Of a stretch of DNA of 59,190 bases, positions 1 through 6,846 are shown piece by piece. The translations under genes were made by a program, and so were the position numbers. This DNA is from Bacilli bacterium (lineage in GTDB: Bacteria; Bacillota_I; Bacilli_A; RF39; UBA660), in the NCBI GenBank assembly GCA_017459965.1, contig JAFUBW010000014.1, positions 139,984 to 199,173 on the forward strand. Direction: 5' to 3'. Every line of letters begins with the position of its first letter. Position 1 is the stretch's first letter. The notes under the pieces were generated by a model, which was given only the letters and a program-made list of their open reading frames with translations, was not told where the DNA came from and made no database searches.

Positions 1-101
1 TTTTATATTTTAAAACTGATAGAGTAAAAGATTATCGAAAATTTAAAGTTTTTGTTGTTAGAGTTGTATCTATTAATTCTGAATACATAGATATGGAATA
101 A
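1..101 (+). CDS. C-terminal fragment of an unidentified protein
   Basis: An open frame enters from the left edge (first full codon at base 3) and stops with TAA at 99-101, giving 32 residues that end in SEYIDME. The fragment is rich in Lys, Arg and Val and has no motif I recognise. The next gene begins three bases after this stop, so it probably belongs to the same operon as the recombinase module that follows. It could be the tail of another element gene, but identity needs the sequence to the left. Confidence 0.5.
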   Translation, partial: LYFKTDRVKDYRKFKVFVVRVVSINSEYIDME

Positions 102-104
102 ATT

Positions 105-311
105 GTGAAAAAATTTAAAATTCTTATTAATAATAATGAAGAAAATATCAAATTGGAATTAAATGATACAAATTCAGACAAAATAGATGATTTAGTAAAA
201 AAATCTTATTATCTTTATCAATTAGATAATTTATACAAATTAAAATTAATAAATGAAACTATATATAATAATATTAAAAATATTTTAACTGAAAATCGCA
301 CATTTATATAA
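105..311 (+). CDS. Small SHOCT-like protein upstream of a serine recombinase
   Basis: This 68-residue protein starts with GTG three bases after the preceding stop. Its N-terminal half is Asn/Glu-rich. The C-terminal half (about residues 35-62) reads as a short helical hairpin with the pattern LDNLYKLKLINETIYNNIKNIL, which resembles SHOCT domains (a Leu-x-x-Leu helix, then a turn, then a second helix). Small SHOCT-type proteins are commonly encoded just before large serine recombinases in clostridial integrative elements, and this one lies 61 bp before such a gene. The role of these proteins is not established. The domain call is by eye; the association with the recombinase is firmer than the fold. 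Confidence 0.5.
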   Translation: MKKFKILINNNEENIKLELNDTNSDKIDDLVKKSYYLYQLDNLYKLKLINETIYNNIKNILTENRTFI

Positions 312-372
312 ATTTTTAATAATTGTTATTATTTTGTTGTATTATTAACAATTTATTAAGGAGGCTTTAAAA

Positions 373-2055
373 ATGAGTGTAGTAGAAATAATAGAAGCAA
401 CACCAAGGAATGTTTTAAATATACAAGGTGTTTTAGAAAAAGTAAAAAAAAGGGTCTGTGCCTATTGTAGAGTAAGTACTGATATGGAAGATCAAATATC
501 TAGTTATAATTCTCAAATAATTCATTATTCAAATGTGATAAAAAGTAATCCCGATTGGATATTTGTTGGAATTTATGCAGATGAAGGTATTACAGGAACT
601 CAAACTAAAAAAAGAGTTGAATTTTTACGAATGATTGAGGATTGTAAAAGAGGAAAAATAGATATGATAATTGCAAAATCAATTTCGCGTTTTGCAAGAA
701 ATACAGTTGATACATTAAAATATGTGAGAATGTTAAAAGGATTAGGAATTGATATTTATTTTGAAAAAGAAAATATTCATACACTGGATATGAATAACGA
801 ATTATTATTAACTTTATTTAGTGCGTTTGCGCAAGGTGAAAGTGAATCGACATCAGAAAATGTAAAATTAGGTTATAGAGCTAAAATGAAGCGTGGAGAA
901 CCATGTGGTACGATAGCTTGTTATGGATTTATATGGGATAAAATAAATAAAGAAATTCTTATTAATGAAAAGGAAGCAGCGGTAGTTAGAAAAATATTTG
1001 ATTTGTATTTAAAAGGATTTGGATCAACTATAATTTGTAAAAAATTAAATGAAGAAGGAATTCCTAGTCCAAAAGGTGGAAATAAATGGTATCCATCAGT
1101 TATAAAAACTATGTTGCGAAATGAGAAATATGTTGGTGACTTATGTGGACAAAAATCGTATATTTTAGATCCTATTACACATAAACAAAAAAAGAATAGA
1201 GGTGAGAAAACCAAGTATTATGTAAAGGAACATCACGCTGGTATTATTTCAAGAGAAATATATGATAAAGCACAAGATATATATAACAAAAGAAGTATTA
1301 AATTAAAAGATGGTGAAGAATATTGTGAAAAATTTAGTATGAGATATACATATAGTAGTAAAATAAAGTGTGGTAATTGTGGTAGTAATTTTAAAAGAAG
1401 AATTACTCATTATGTAAATAAACTTGGTGAAAAGCATTCATATGTATATTGGATATGTTCATGTAAAAATGATGATAAAAATAAATGTGATGATAGAATA
1501 TCAATTAGGCAAGAAGAATTAGACTCTCTTTTTATAGAATTATTTAATAAAGTAAAGAAACAATATGATAATAATTTTCTTTACAAAAAAATATCAGAAT
1601 ATATTAATAATTATAATAAAAATAATGATATTGATACATATAAGAAAAAGATAAGCGAAATAAATGATAAAATATCTCGATTAATTGATATAAAATTATC
1701 AAACAATATAGATGAAATGTCTTTTAATAATAAATATAAAGAATTAAAAAAACAATTAGAAGAATACGAAATAAGCATTAATAAAGTGTCAATATCAGAC
1801 AATAATAGAGAATATCAGTTAGAACAATTAAATAAAATTGAACAAATATTAAATAATACGAAGATTAAAAAATTTAATGATAATGTGTTTAAAAATATGG
1901 TAAATCATATTATAATTGGAGGTAAGGAAGATAATAAGTATAATCCAGCTTTAGTTAGATTTGTTTTTAATATTGATCCATTAAATTTAGATGTTTCAAA
2001 CAGCAAAACCTTTTTTCCCTCAGAGTCTCCTAACAGGTTACACAAGACCTTTTAG
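373..2055 (+). CDS. Large serine recombinase (site-specific integrase/excisionase)
   Basis: This 560-residue protein has the full large-serine-recombinase layout. The N-terminal resolvase catalytic domain (about 27-175) carries the nucleophile Ser35 in YCRVST and the SRFARNT motif. A recombinase DNA-binding domain follows (about 195-300), then a zinc ribbon (CGNCGS near 335 and a CSCK...NKC pair), a coiled coil rich in Lys/Asn/Ile, and a C-terminal tail. Such enzymes integrate and excise elements by cutting both strands at short att sites through a phosphoserine link. The length is normal and all visible catalytic motifs are intact. The start has a strong AAGGAGG site. The family is the one found in integrative conjugative elements of gut Bacillota. 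The last ~20 codons (PSESPNRLHKTF end) are less AT-rich than the rest and may read across an attachment site. Only this end of the element is in the window. Confidence 0.95.
   Translation: MSVVEIIEATPRNVLNIQGVLEKVKKRVCAYCRVSTDMEDQISSYNSQIIHYSNVIKSNPDWIFVGIYADEGITGTQTKKRVEFLRMIEDCKRGKIDMIIAKSISRFARNTVDTLKYVRMLKGLGIDIYFEKENIHTLDMNNELLLTLFSAFAQGESESTSENVKLGYRAKMKRGEPCGTIACYGFIWDKINKEILINEKEAAVVRKIFDLYLKGFGSTIICKKLNEEGIPSPKGGNKWYPSVIKTMLRNEKYVGDLCGQKSYILDPITHKQKKNRGEKTKYYVKEHHAGIISREIYDKAQDIYNKRSIKLKDGEEYCEKFSMRYTYSSKIKCGNCGSNFKRRITHYVNKLGEKHSYVYWICSCKNDDKNKCDDRISIRQEELDSLFIELFNKVKKQYDNNFLYKKISEYINNYNKNNDIDTYKKKISEINDKISRLIDIKLSNNIDEMSFNNKYKELKKQLEEYEISINKVSISDNNREYQLEQLNKIEQILNNTKIKKFNDNVFKNMVNHIIIGGKEDNKYNPALVRFVFNIDPLNLDVSNSKTFFPSESPNRLHKTF
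2008..2053 (+). other. Candidate attachment-site region at the recombinase 3' end
   Basis: The sequence between two direct copies of ACCTTTT (2008-2014 and 2047-2053) is visibly richer in G and C than everything around it and lies in the last codons of the recombinase. Large serine recombinases often sit next to one att site. This is only a positional and compositional guess; the other end of the element is not in the window. Confidence 0.25.
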
Positions 2056-2092
2056 GTGTAGATAATAATAAATAATAATTAAGGAGGTAAAA

Positions 2093-2254
2093 ATGAAACA
2101 ATTAGATGAAAAACAAATGAAGCAAATATCTGCTGGCGCAATAAATGGTACATTATTGAATGCTATTTTAAGAGGTGTAAATGTATTTATTGATGCTGGA
2201 AGAAATTTTGGTTCTGCTATTAGAAGATTAACTTCAAGAAATTTATGTAGATAA
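2093..2254 (+). CDS. Bacteriocin-like prepeptide with a double-glycine-type (AG) leader
   Basis: This 53-residue ORF has a near-perfect AAGGAGGT ribosome site 5 bases before ATG and its own strong terminator, so it looks expressed. Residues 1-15 (MKQLDEKQMKQISAG) fit the double-glycine leader register: Leu at -12, Met at -7, Ile at -4, and Ala-Gly at -2/-1 in place of Gly-Gly. Processing after Gly15 would release a 38-residue peptide that is cationic (six Arg, one Asp), amphipathic, contains a GxxxG motif (GRNFG) and ends in Cys-Arg. These traits are typical of class II bacteriocins or peptide pheromones exported by peptidase-containing ABC transporters. No such transporter, modification enzyme or obvious immunity gene is in the window. 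Assignment is by leader pattern only; target and activity are unknown. Confidence 0.65.
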   Translation: MKQLDEKQMKQISAGAINGTLLNAILRGVNVFIDAGRNFGSAIRRLTSRNLCR

Positions 2255-2263
2255 ATTTTGAAG

Positions 2264-2289
2264 GGAACTGTATATAGTTCCTTTTTTTT
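2264..2289 (+). terminator. Intrinsic terminator after the prepeptide
   Basis: A GGAACT/AGTTCC stem (2264-2269 with 2276-2281) and a 6-base loop are followed by eight T residues. It isolates the prepeptide gene from the next promoter. Confidence 0.9.
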
Positions 2290-2310
2290 GTAAAGAAGAA
2301 AAAATATACA

Positions 2311-2339
2311 TTGACTACTATATAAAAACAAATTATAAT
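2311..2339 (+). promoter_or_regulatory. Sigma-A-type promoter for the DUF4352-like gene
   Basis: TTGACT (2311-2316), a 17-base spacer and TATAAT (2334-2339) form a near-consensus housekeeping promoter 21 bases before the start codon. Confidence 0.85.
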
Positions 2340-2359
2340 ATAATTAAATGGAGGTAAAT

Positions 2360-3085
2360 ATGGAAAATAAAAAGAAAAATAACACTGCTGTAATAATAAT
2401 AGTTGTAGTATTAGCTATATTATTATTCTTTGTACTTGTAGGTTTTGGAGGTTATTATGTATATAATAAAGTAATTAAACCAACAACTACAGAAATTAAA
2501 GGTGATAATTCAACACCAACAACAAATGATTCAACATCAAGCAAATCAAATTCAACATCTAGTAAAGATGCAACAGCATCAACAAAAGAATCACCACTTG
2601 CAATAGGTGATTGGGGACTTGCTAGTAAATATGCAGGTAAGTATTTAGATGAAGAATATGCTGATAAAACTTATATTGATGTACCTGTTAGAGTTACTAA
2701 AGTTTCAAGAGGAGATAAAATAATAAACGAAGTAAAAAAATCTCTTGAAGAACATCATTATAAATATGAAGAACCAAAATCTTCACAATTAGAATGGGCT
2801 ATTGTTGAATATGAAGTAGATCTTTCTGATGTTAAATTTGGTGGATCACTTGGAACAAATATAAAAATTGATTCATCAGTAAAAGGTACAGATGGTGGAT
2901 CAGTTAAATATGATGGAATAACATATATTTTATCTACAGTTGACGCAAGTAGCAGTGATTATGTAAAAGAACCAGGCGTATATAAAGGTAAATTCTTAAC
3001 ACAATTACCTAAAGGATGCAGTGATTATTTAATTAAATTAGGTAATTCATATAATGGCGCTGAAAGTTATTTTAAAGGAGAATAA
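2360..3085 (+). CDS. Membrane-anchored protein with a DUF4352-like extracellular domain
   Basis: The chosen ATG (2360) follows a GGAGGT site; an ATG 12 bases upstream lacks one. The 241-residue product has a Lys-rich cytoplasmic start, one strongly hydrophobic segment (about residues 10-34), a Ser/Thr/Asn-rich linker (about 45-85) and a C-terminal beta-rich domain of about 150 residues. That arrangement and the pattern of the C-terminal domain resemble DUF4352 (telokin-like) proteins of Gram-positive bacteria, which sit outside the membrane and whose function is mostly unknown. There is no lipobox Cys, so it is an anchored protein rather than a lipoprotein. It has its own promoter and terminator. 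Its position after the prepeptide allows, but does not show, an immunity role. Confidence 0.6.
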   Translation: MENKKKNNTAVIIIVVVLAILLFFVLVGFGGYYVYNKVIKPTTTEIKGDNSTPTTNDSTSSKSNSTSSKDATASTKESPLAIGDWGLASKYAGKYLDEEYADKTYIDVPVRVTKVSRGDKIINEVKKSLEEHHYKYEEPKSSQLEWAIVEYEVDLSDVKFGGSLGTNIKIDSSVKGTDGGSVKYDGITYILSTVDASSSDYVKEPGVYKGKFLTQLPKGCSDYLIKLGNSYNGAESYFKGE

Positions 3086-3101
3086 TAATTCTTCTTTTTT
3101 T
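3077..3101 (+). terminator. Terminator overlapping the end of the DUF4352-like gene
   Basis: A 7-bp stem (GGAGAAT with ATTCTTC, one G-T pair) is followed by a run of seven T residues. It is a modest hairpin that overlaps the last codons. Confidence 0.55.
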
Positions 3102-3120
3102 ATTTATTTTAAAAAAAATA

Positions 3121-3149
3121 TTGAAATAAAACTATTAGAGTGTTATAAT
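3121..3149 (+). promoter_or_regulatory. Promoter of rpsU-yqeY
   Basis: TTGAAA (3121-3126), 17 bases, TATAAT (3144-3149) with an extended TGT just before the -10. Confidence 0.85.
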
Positions 3150-3181
3150 TTGTTTAGTAAATGCGAAGGGAGGGACAAGTT

Positions 3182-3376
3182 GTGACAAAAGTTGTGGTAA
3201 AAAACGGAAATATTGATGGTGCTTTAAAAAGATTTAAACAAGCAGTAGCAAAATCTGGTATCCCTTCTGAATGTAAAAAAAGAGAACATTATTCTAAACC
3301 AGGAGTACAAAGAAGAGAAGCTAAAAAAGCTGGAATAAAAAATTCAAGAAAAAGACAAAGTAGAGATAGAGATTAA
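3182..3376 (+). CDS. rpsU: 30S ribosomal protein S21
   Basis: This is the small basic S21 protein of the 30S subunit, which lies near the 3' end of 16S rRNA and helps initiation complex formation. The 64 residues start TKVVVKNGNIDGALKRFK and end in an Arg/Lys-rich tail (KNSRKRQSRDRD), the usual S21 pattern. I chose the GTG at 3182 because it follows GGGAGG at normal spacing and gives the usual N-terminus; the upstream ATG (3161) would add residues before the ribosome site. It is followed by a terminator and then yqeY, as in B. subtilis. Confidence 0.95.
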   Translation: MTKVVVKNGNIDGALKRFKQAVAKSGIPSECKKREHYSKPGVQRREAKKAGIKNSRKRQSRDRD

Positions 3377-3396
3377 GCAGTAATTACTGCTTTTTT
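3376..3396 (+). terminator. Terminator between rpsU and yqeY
   Basis: A perfect palindrome, AGCAGTAATTACTGCT, is followed by six T residues. Confidence 0.85.
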
Positions 3397-3417
3397 AATT
3401 AAGAAAGAAGGAATAAA

Positions 3418-3861
3418 ATGAAAGAAAAATTACAAAAAGAATTAATAGATGCGATGAAAGCTCATGATAAAAAGAAAATTGATGTAATAAAACTTGTAAA
3501 AGCAGCTGTTCAAAATGAAGAAATTAATTTAAAAAAAGAACTTTCAGATGATGAGGTTTTAAGTATTATTACAAAACAAGTAAAAATGAGAAAAGATGCT
3601 ATATTAGAATTTGAAAAAGCATCTAGAAATGATTTGATAGAATCTTATAATGAAGAAATTGATATATTAAGCGAATATTTACCTAAATCTTTAACAGATG
3701 AAGAGGCAATCAAAATAATTGAAGATGCATTTTCAGTAGTTAATCCACAAGCAATTTCTGATATGGGAAAAATAATGAAAGAAGTTTCACCAAAATTAAA
3801 AAATAGATTTGATATGGGTAAAGCTAGTAAAATTATAAAAGATAAATTATCTCAAATATAG
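3418..3861 (+). CDS. yqeY: GatB/YqeY domain protein
   Basis: This 147-residue protein is a full-length YqeY family member. These proteins share the helical C-terminal domain of the GatB subunit of tRNA amidotransferase but stand alone; a tRNA-related role is presumed but not proven. Family features visible here include the start with LQKELIDAMKAHDK, the central EKASRNDLIESYNEEIDILSEYLPK block, and the C-terminal DMGKIMKEVSPKLKNRFDMGKAS type sequence. It follows rpsU as in B. subtilis and has a good AGAAGGA site. Confidence 0.93.
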   Translation: MKEKLQKELIDAMKAHDKKKIDVIKLVKAAVQNEEINLKKELSDDEVLSIITKQVKMRKDAILEFEKASRNDLIESYNEEIDILSEYLPKSLTDEEAIKIIEDAFSVVNPQAISDMGKIMKEVSPKLKNRFDMGKASKIIKDKLSQI

Positions 3862-3882
3862 GGCTTAAGTTCTATATTTTTT
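3854..3882 (+). terminator. Terminator after yqeY
   Basis: AAATATAG pairs with CTATATTT (3854-3861 with 3872-3879), followed by T residues. The stem overlaps the stop codon. Confidence 0.8.
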
Positions 3883-3907
3883 CATATAATTAACTAAGGT
3901 GATATTT

Positions 3908-4150
3908 ATGAGAAATATAAGAGAATATATAAAAGATCCTAATTTTAAATTAACTATAATGAAAAATAAGATTGATATTCAAAATTATACTGATATAGAC
4001 TCAATATCAGATAATGAAATAATTATATTAATTAATGAAGAAAAAGTTATAATAAAAGGATATAAATTAAAAATAACAAAATTATTAAATAATGAGATGT
4101 TAATATTAGGAAACTATAATAATATTATTTTTGAAGGATTAAATGAATAG
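3908..4150 (+). CDS. yqfC: Sporulation protein YqfC
   Basis: This 80-residue protein matches YqfC, a small sporulation protein made in the mother cell under sigma-E in B. subtilis. The recognisable core is LTIMKNKIDIQNY, then EIIILINEEKVIIKGYKLKITKLLNNEMLILGNY, a compact beta-rich sequence. Start: ATG 3908 lies at proper distance from AAGGTG; an ATG nine bases upstream is too close. The gene overlaps yqfD by 8 bp and so is translationally coupled to it, exactly the B. subtilis pairing. A CATATAAT sequence at 3883-3890 resembles a sigma-E -10 box, but I could not find a matching -35. Confidence 0.85.
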   Translation: MRNIREYIKDPNFKLTIMKNKIDIQNYTDIDSISDNEIIILINEEKVIIKGYKLKITKLLNNEMLILGNYNNIIFEGLNE

Positions 4151-5294
4151 CTATTTAATAATTACTATTACAGGTAGAAATATAACGAGATTTTTACATA
4201 AATGTAGAGATAATAATATTAATATTTTACAAATTAGAAATATTTCTCATAAAAAAATAATTATAAAAATAAATCAAAATGATTATAATAAATTAAAAAG
4301 AATAAAATCATTTTATAAAATTGAAATAATTAATTCAGGTGGGTTATTAAAATATAAAGAGTTAATAAATAAAAATAAAATAATATTAATATGTTTATTT
4401 ATTGGATTAATTTTTTTAATATTACTATCAAATATTATTTTTGATATAAAAATAATTAGTAATAATTTAGAATTAAATAATAAAATAATTAAAGAATTAG
4501 ACTATTATGGTATAAAGAAATATAAATTTAAGAAAAATTATAATGAAATCCAAAAAATAAAAAGTACTTTATTAAATGATTTTAAAGATAATATTGAATG
4601 GCTTGAAATAACTGAAGTTGGTACTAAATATGAAGTGAAGATAGTAGAAAGAAAGAAAAAACAAAAGAAAGAAAACTATGAGTATTCTAATATAGTCGCA
4701 GGTAAATCAGGTATAATAAAAAAAATATATGCTGAAGATGGACAAAAAGTAGTAGACATAAATACATATGTAAATAAAGGCGATATTATAATAAGTGGCA
4801 CTATTATGAAAGGTGAAGAAGAAAAACAATATATAAATGCAAAAGGCAAAATTTATGCTGAAATATGGTATGATGTAACAATTGATTTCCCATTAAATTA
4901 TAGTGAAAAATTATATACTAATAATAAAGTAAAAAGATTATATATAAAATTAAATAATAAATATATATCTAATAATAAATATAAAAATTTTGAAAGAAAA
5001 ACTATTAAAAAATTAAAAAATAATATTGTTCCATTTGAATTAGGAATAGAAGAGGAAAAAGAAGTAAGAATAATAAATGATAGATACAGCTTAATAGAGG
5101 CTAAAAATAAAGCAATAGAAAAAGCAAAAGAAAAGATTTTACAAACTCTTGATAACGATGAGTATATAATAGATGAAAAAGTTTTGAATTTTAAACAAAA
5201 AAATAGTAAAATAGAATTAGAAATGTTTTTCTCGTGTTTAGAAGAAATATCAAAAAAAGAAACTTTTATACCAAATAATAAAAATAATGAATAA
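4143..5294 (+). CDS. yqfD: Sporulation protein YqfD
   Basis: This 383-residue protein corresponds to YqfD, a mother-cell membrane protein needed for efficient sporulation. It has an N-terminal cytoplasmic domain (about 1-75) with the opening IITITGRNITRFLHKCRDNNI, one hydrophobic segment (about 80-103), and a long extracytoplasmic part in which WLEITEVGTKYEVKIVERKK and NIVAGKSGIIKKIYAEDGQKVV are the family signatures. Length is typical. It overlaps yqfC and is followed 12 bases later by a VanZ-like gene where B. subtilis has phoH and yqfF. The exact biochemical role is unknown in the family. Confidence 0.88.
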   Translation: MNSYLIITITGRNITRFLHKCRDNNINILQIRNISHKKIIIKINQNDYNKLKRIKSFYKIEIINSGGLLKYKELINKNKIILICLFIGLIFLILLSNIIFDIKIISNNLELNNKIIKELDYYGIKKYKFKKNYNEIQKIKSTLLNDFKDNIEWLEITEVGTKYEVKIVERKKKQKKENYEYSNIVAGKSGIIKKIYAEDGQKVVDINTYVNKGDIIISGTIMKGEEEKQYINAKGKIYAEIWYDVTIDFPLNYSEKLYTNNKVKRLYIKLNNKYISNNKYKNFERKTIKKLKNNIVPFELGIEEEKEVRIINDRYSLIEAKNKAIEKAKEKILQTLDNDEYIIDEKVLNFKQKNSKIELEMFFSCLEEISKKETFIPNNKNNE

Positions 5295-5306
5295 AGGAGT
5301 AGTAGT

Positions 5307-5924
5307 ATGATAGAAAAAACACTTCAAAATGCTGTTAATGAAAACTGGCCAATGATATTAATATTTACTGTTTTTGTTGTAACAGTTAGATTAGTATATT
5401 TATTTATACATAAAGAAAGATTTGTTTTGTATAAAGAATTATTTATGTTTACCGCACTTTTATATGCAATGCTTCTTTTCTATGTAGTAACATTTCAAGA
5501 TGTAAATTATGGAACTAATAATTTTATTCCATTTAAAGAAATAATGAGATATGAACTAGGATCTAGGTTATTTATTAAAAATATATTAGGTAATATTATA
5601 TTATTTATACCATTTGGTTTATTCGTATCATATATAATGAAAACAAGAAAAGCATGGCCAATAATATTTATCACAATAATAACTTCAGGAGTAATTGAAT
5701 ATACTCAATTAAAAATAGGAAGAACATTTGATATAGATGATATATTTTTGAATTTAGTCGGAGGTATTATTGGATACTTAATATATTTATTTTTTAATAT
5801 ATTTGAAAGTCATTTACCAAAGTTTTTTTCAAGTATTTTATTTAAAAATATATTAACTATTGTACTTTTAATAATTACAGTTATAATATATATCAATTCA
5901 GATCTTTGGGGAATATTAAGATAG
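5307..5924 (+). CDS. VanZ-like family membrane protein
   Basis: This 205-residue integral membrane protein belongs to the VanZ-like family (PF04892). Signatures are NFIPFKEIMRYE after the second helix, the IKNILGNIILFIPFGLFV segment, and the C-terminal IEYTQLKIGRTFDIDDIFLNLVGGIIGY block. Five or so hydrophobic helices are visible. VanZ gives low-level teicoplanin resistance in enterococci, but most homologues have no known function and are general membrane proteins. It sits between yqfD and ybeY and is likely co-transcribed. Nothing around it suggests glycopeptide resistance. Confidence 0.85.
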   Translation: MIEKTLQNAVNENWPMILIFTVFVVTVRLVYLFIHKERFVLYKELFMFTALLYAMLLFYVVTFQDVNYGTNNFIPFKEIMRYELGSRLFIKNILGNIILFIPFGLFVSYIMKTRKAWPIIFITIITSGVIEYTQLKIGRTFDIDDIFLNLVGGIIGYLIYLFFNIFESHLPKFFSSILFKNILTIVLLIITVIIYINSDLWGILR

Positions 5925-5941
5925 TTTTTGGGGGTAATAAG

Positions 5942-6394
5942 ATGAATGAGTTAGAAGTATTTAATGAAACTAATGACGAAATATGTGAAATAAATGAATT
6001 AAAAAAATTGTTACCATATTTAGCTAATTATTTTAAATTAGATAATATATACACAAGTGTAATAATAGTTGATAATAATAAAATTCATCAAATAAATAAA
6101 GAATATAGAAATATGGATAAAGAAACAGATGTTATTAGTTTTGCTTTAGAAGATGATAAAACAATTAATGATAGTCCTATTAGAGTTCTTGGTGATATTT
6201 ATATTTCAATTGATAAAGCTAAAGAACAAGCTAAAGAATATAATCATAGTCTAAAAAGAGAATTATGTTTTTTAATGACACATGGTTTTCTTCATTTACT
6301 AGGTTATGATCATATGAAAAAAGAAGATGAAGAAATTATGTTTCCTTTACAAGAAAAAATACTAGATGAATATGGAGTGAGTAGAAATGAATGA
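5942..6394 (+). CDS. ybeY: Endoribonuclease YbeY (rRNA maturation)
   Basis: YbeY is a zinc-dependent endoribonuclease needed for 16S rRNA 3' end maturation and ribosome quality control. The metal-binding motif HGFLHLLGYDH is intact near residue 112, preceded by the conserved NKEYRNMDKETDVISFAL and LGDIYIS segments. The 150-residue length is typical. The start at 5942 follows GGGGGT; the frame is open 36 bases upstream but those codons overlap the VanZ gene and lack a better site. It overlaps the next gene by 8 bp and lies upstream of era, as in most Bacilli. Confidence 0.95.
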   Translation: MNELEVFNETNDEICEINELKKLLPYLANYFKLDNIYTSVIIVDNNKIHQINKEYRNMDKETDVISFALEDDKTINDSPIRVLGDIYISIDKAKEQAKEYNHSLKRELCFLMTHGFLHLLGYDHMKKEDEEIMFPLQEKILDEYGVSRNE

Positions 6395-6836
6395 AATTAA
6401 ATTACCAATAAAATATACGTTATTTCCAATAAATGATAATGAGTTAGTAGGTGGAAACAAAACAATTTCATATATAATAGGTAAGTGTTATGTTTTAGAA
6501 GAAAACATAAAATATGACTTAGAAGGTAATATATTTCAAGCATATACAATTATATCTTGTAAAAATATAACAAATGCTGTTAAAAATAATGAAATTGATG
6601 AAAAATATATTGAATATGTAAAATATTTATATTCTGATTATAATCTAGCAAAAGAAAAAAGATTACAATTGAATAATAAAGTATTTGAAAAATTATCAAA
6701 AAATAAAGATGAAGAAGAAATAGAAAAATTAAAAATAAAAATTGAAAAATTAGTTAAATCAATGCAAAAATTAAGGGATTTGACAGATAAAAAATATGTG
6801 GTATCAAATGATGAAAAAAAATTAGAATTAAAATAA
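6387..6836 (+). CDS. Hypothetical protein between ybeY and era
   Basis: I do not recognise this 149-residue protein. The first ~75 residues look like a compact beta-rich domain (YTLFPINDNELVGG, SYIIGKCYVLEENI), and the second half is a charged helix rich in Lys, Glu and Leu that could form a coiled coil (about 85-130). It overlaps ybeY by 8 bp and ends 10 bases before era, so it is expressed with both. In B. subtilis this slot holds dgkA and cdd; this protein has no diacylglycerol kinase membrane helices and no cytidine deaminase zinc motif, so it is a different gene. Confidence 0.7.
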   Translation: MNEIKLPIKYTLFPINDNELVGGNKTISYIIGKCYVLEENIKYDLEGNIFQAYTIISCKNITNAVKNNEIDEKYIEYVKYLYSDYNLAKEKRLQLNNKVFEKLSKNKDEEEIEKLKIKIEKLVKSMQKLRDLTDKKYVVSNDEKKLELK

Positions 6837-6846
6837 GGAGAAAATT

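Noticed and set aside
3883-3890. Sigma-E-like -10 (CATATAAT) before yqfC.
   Set aside because: No matching -35 at 14-15 bases; kept only as a remark under yqfC.
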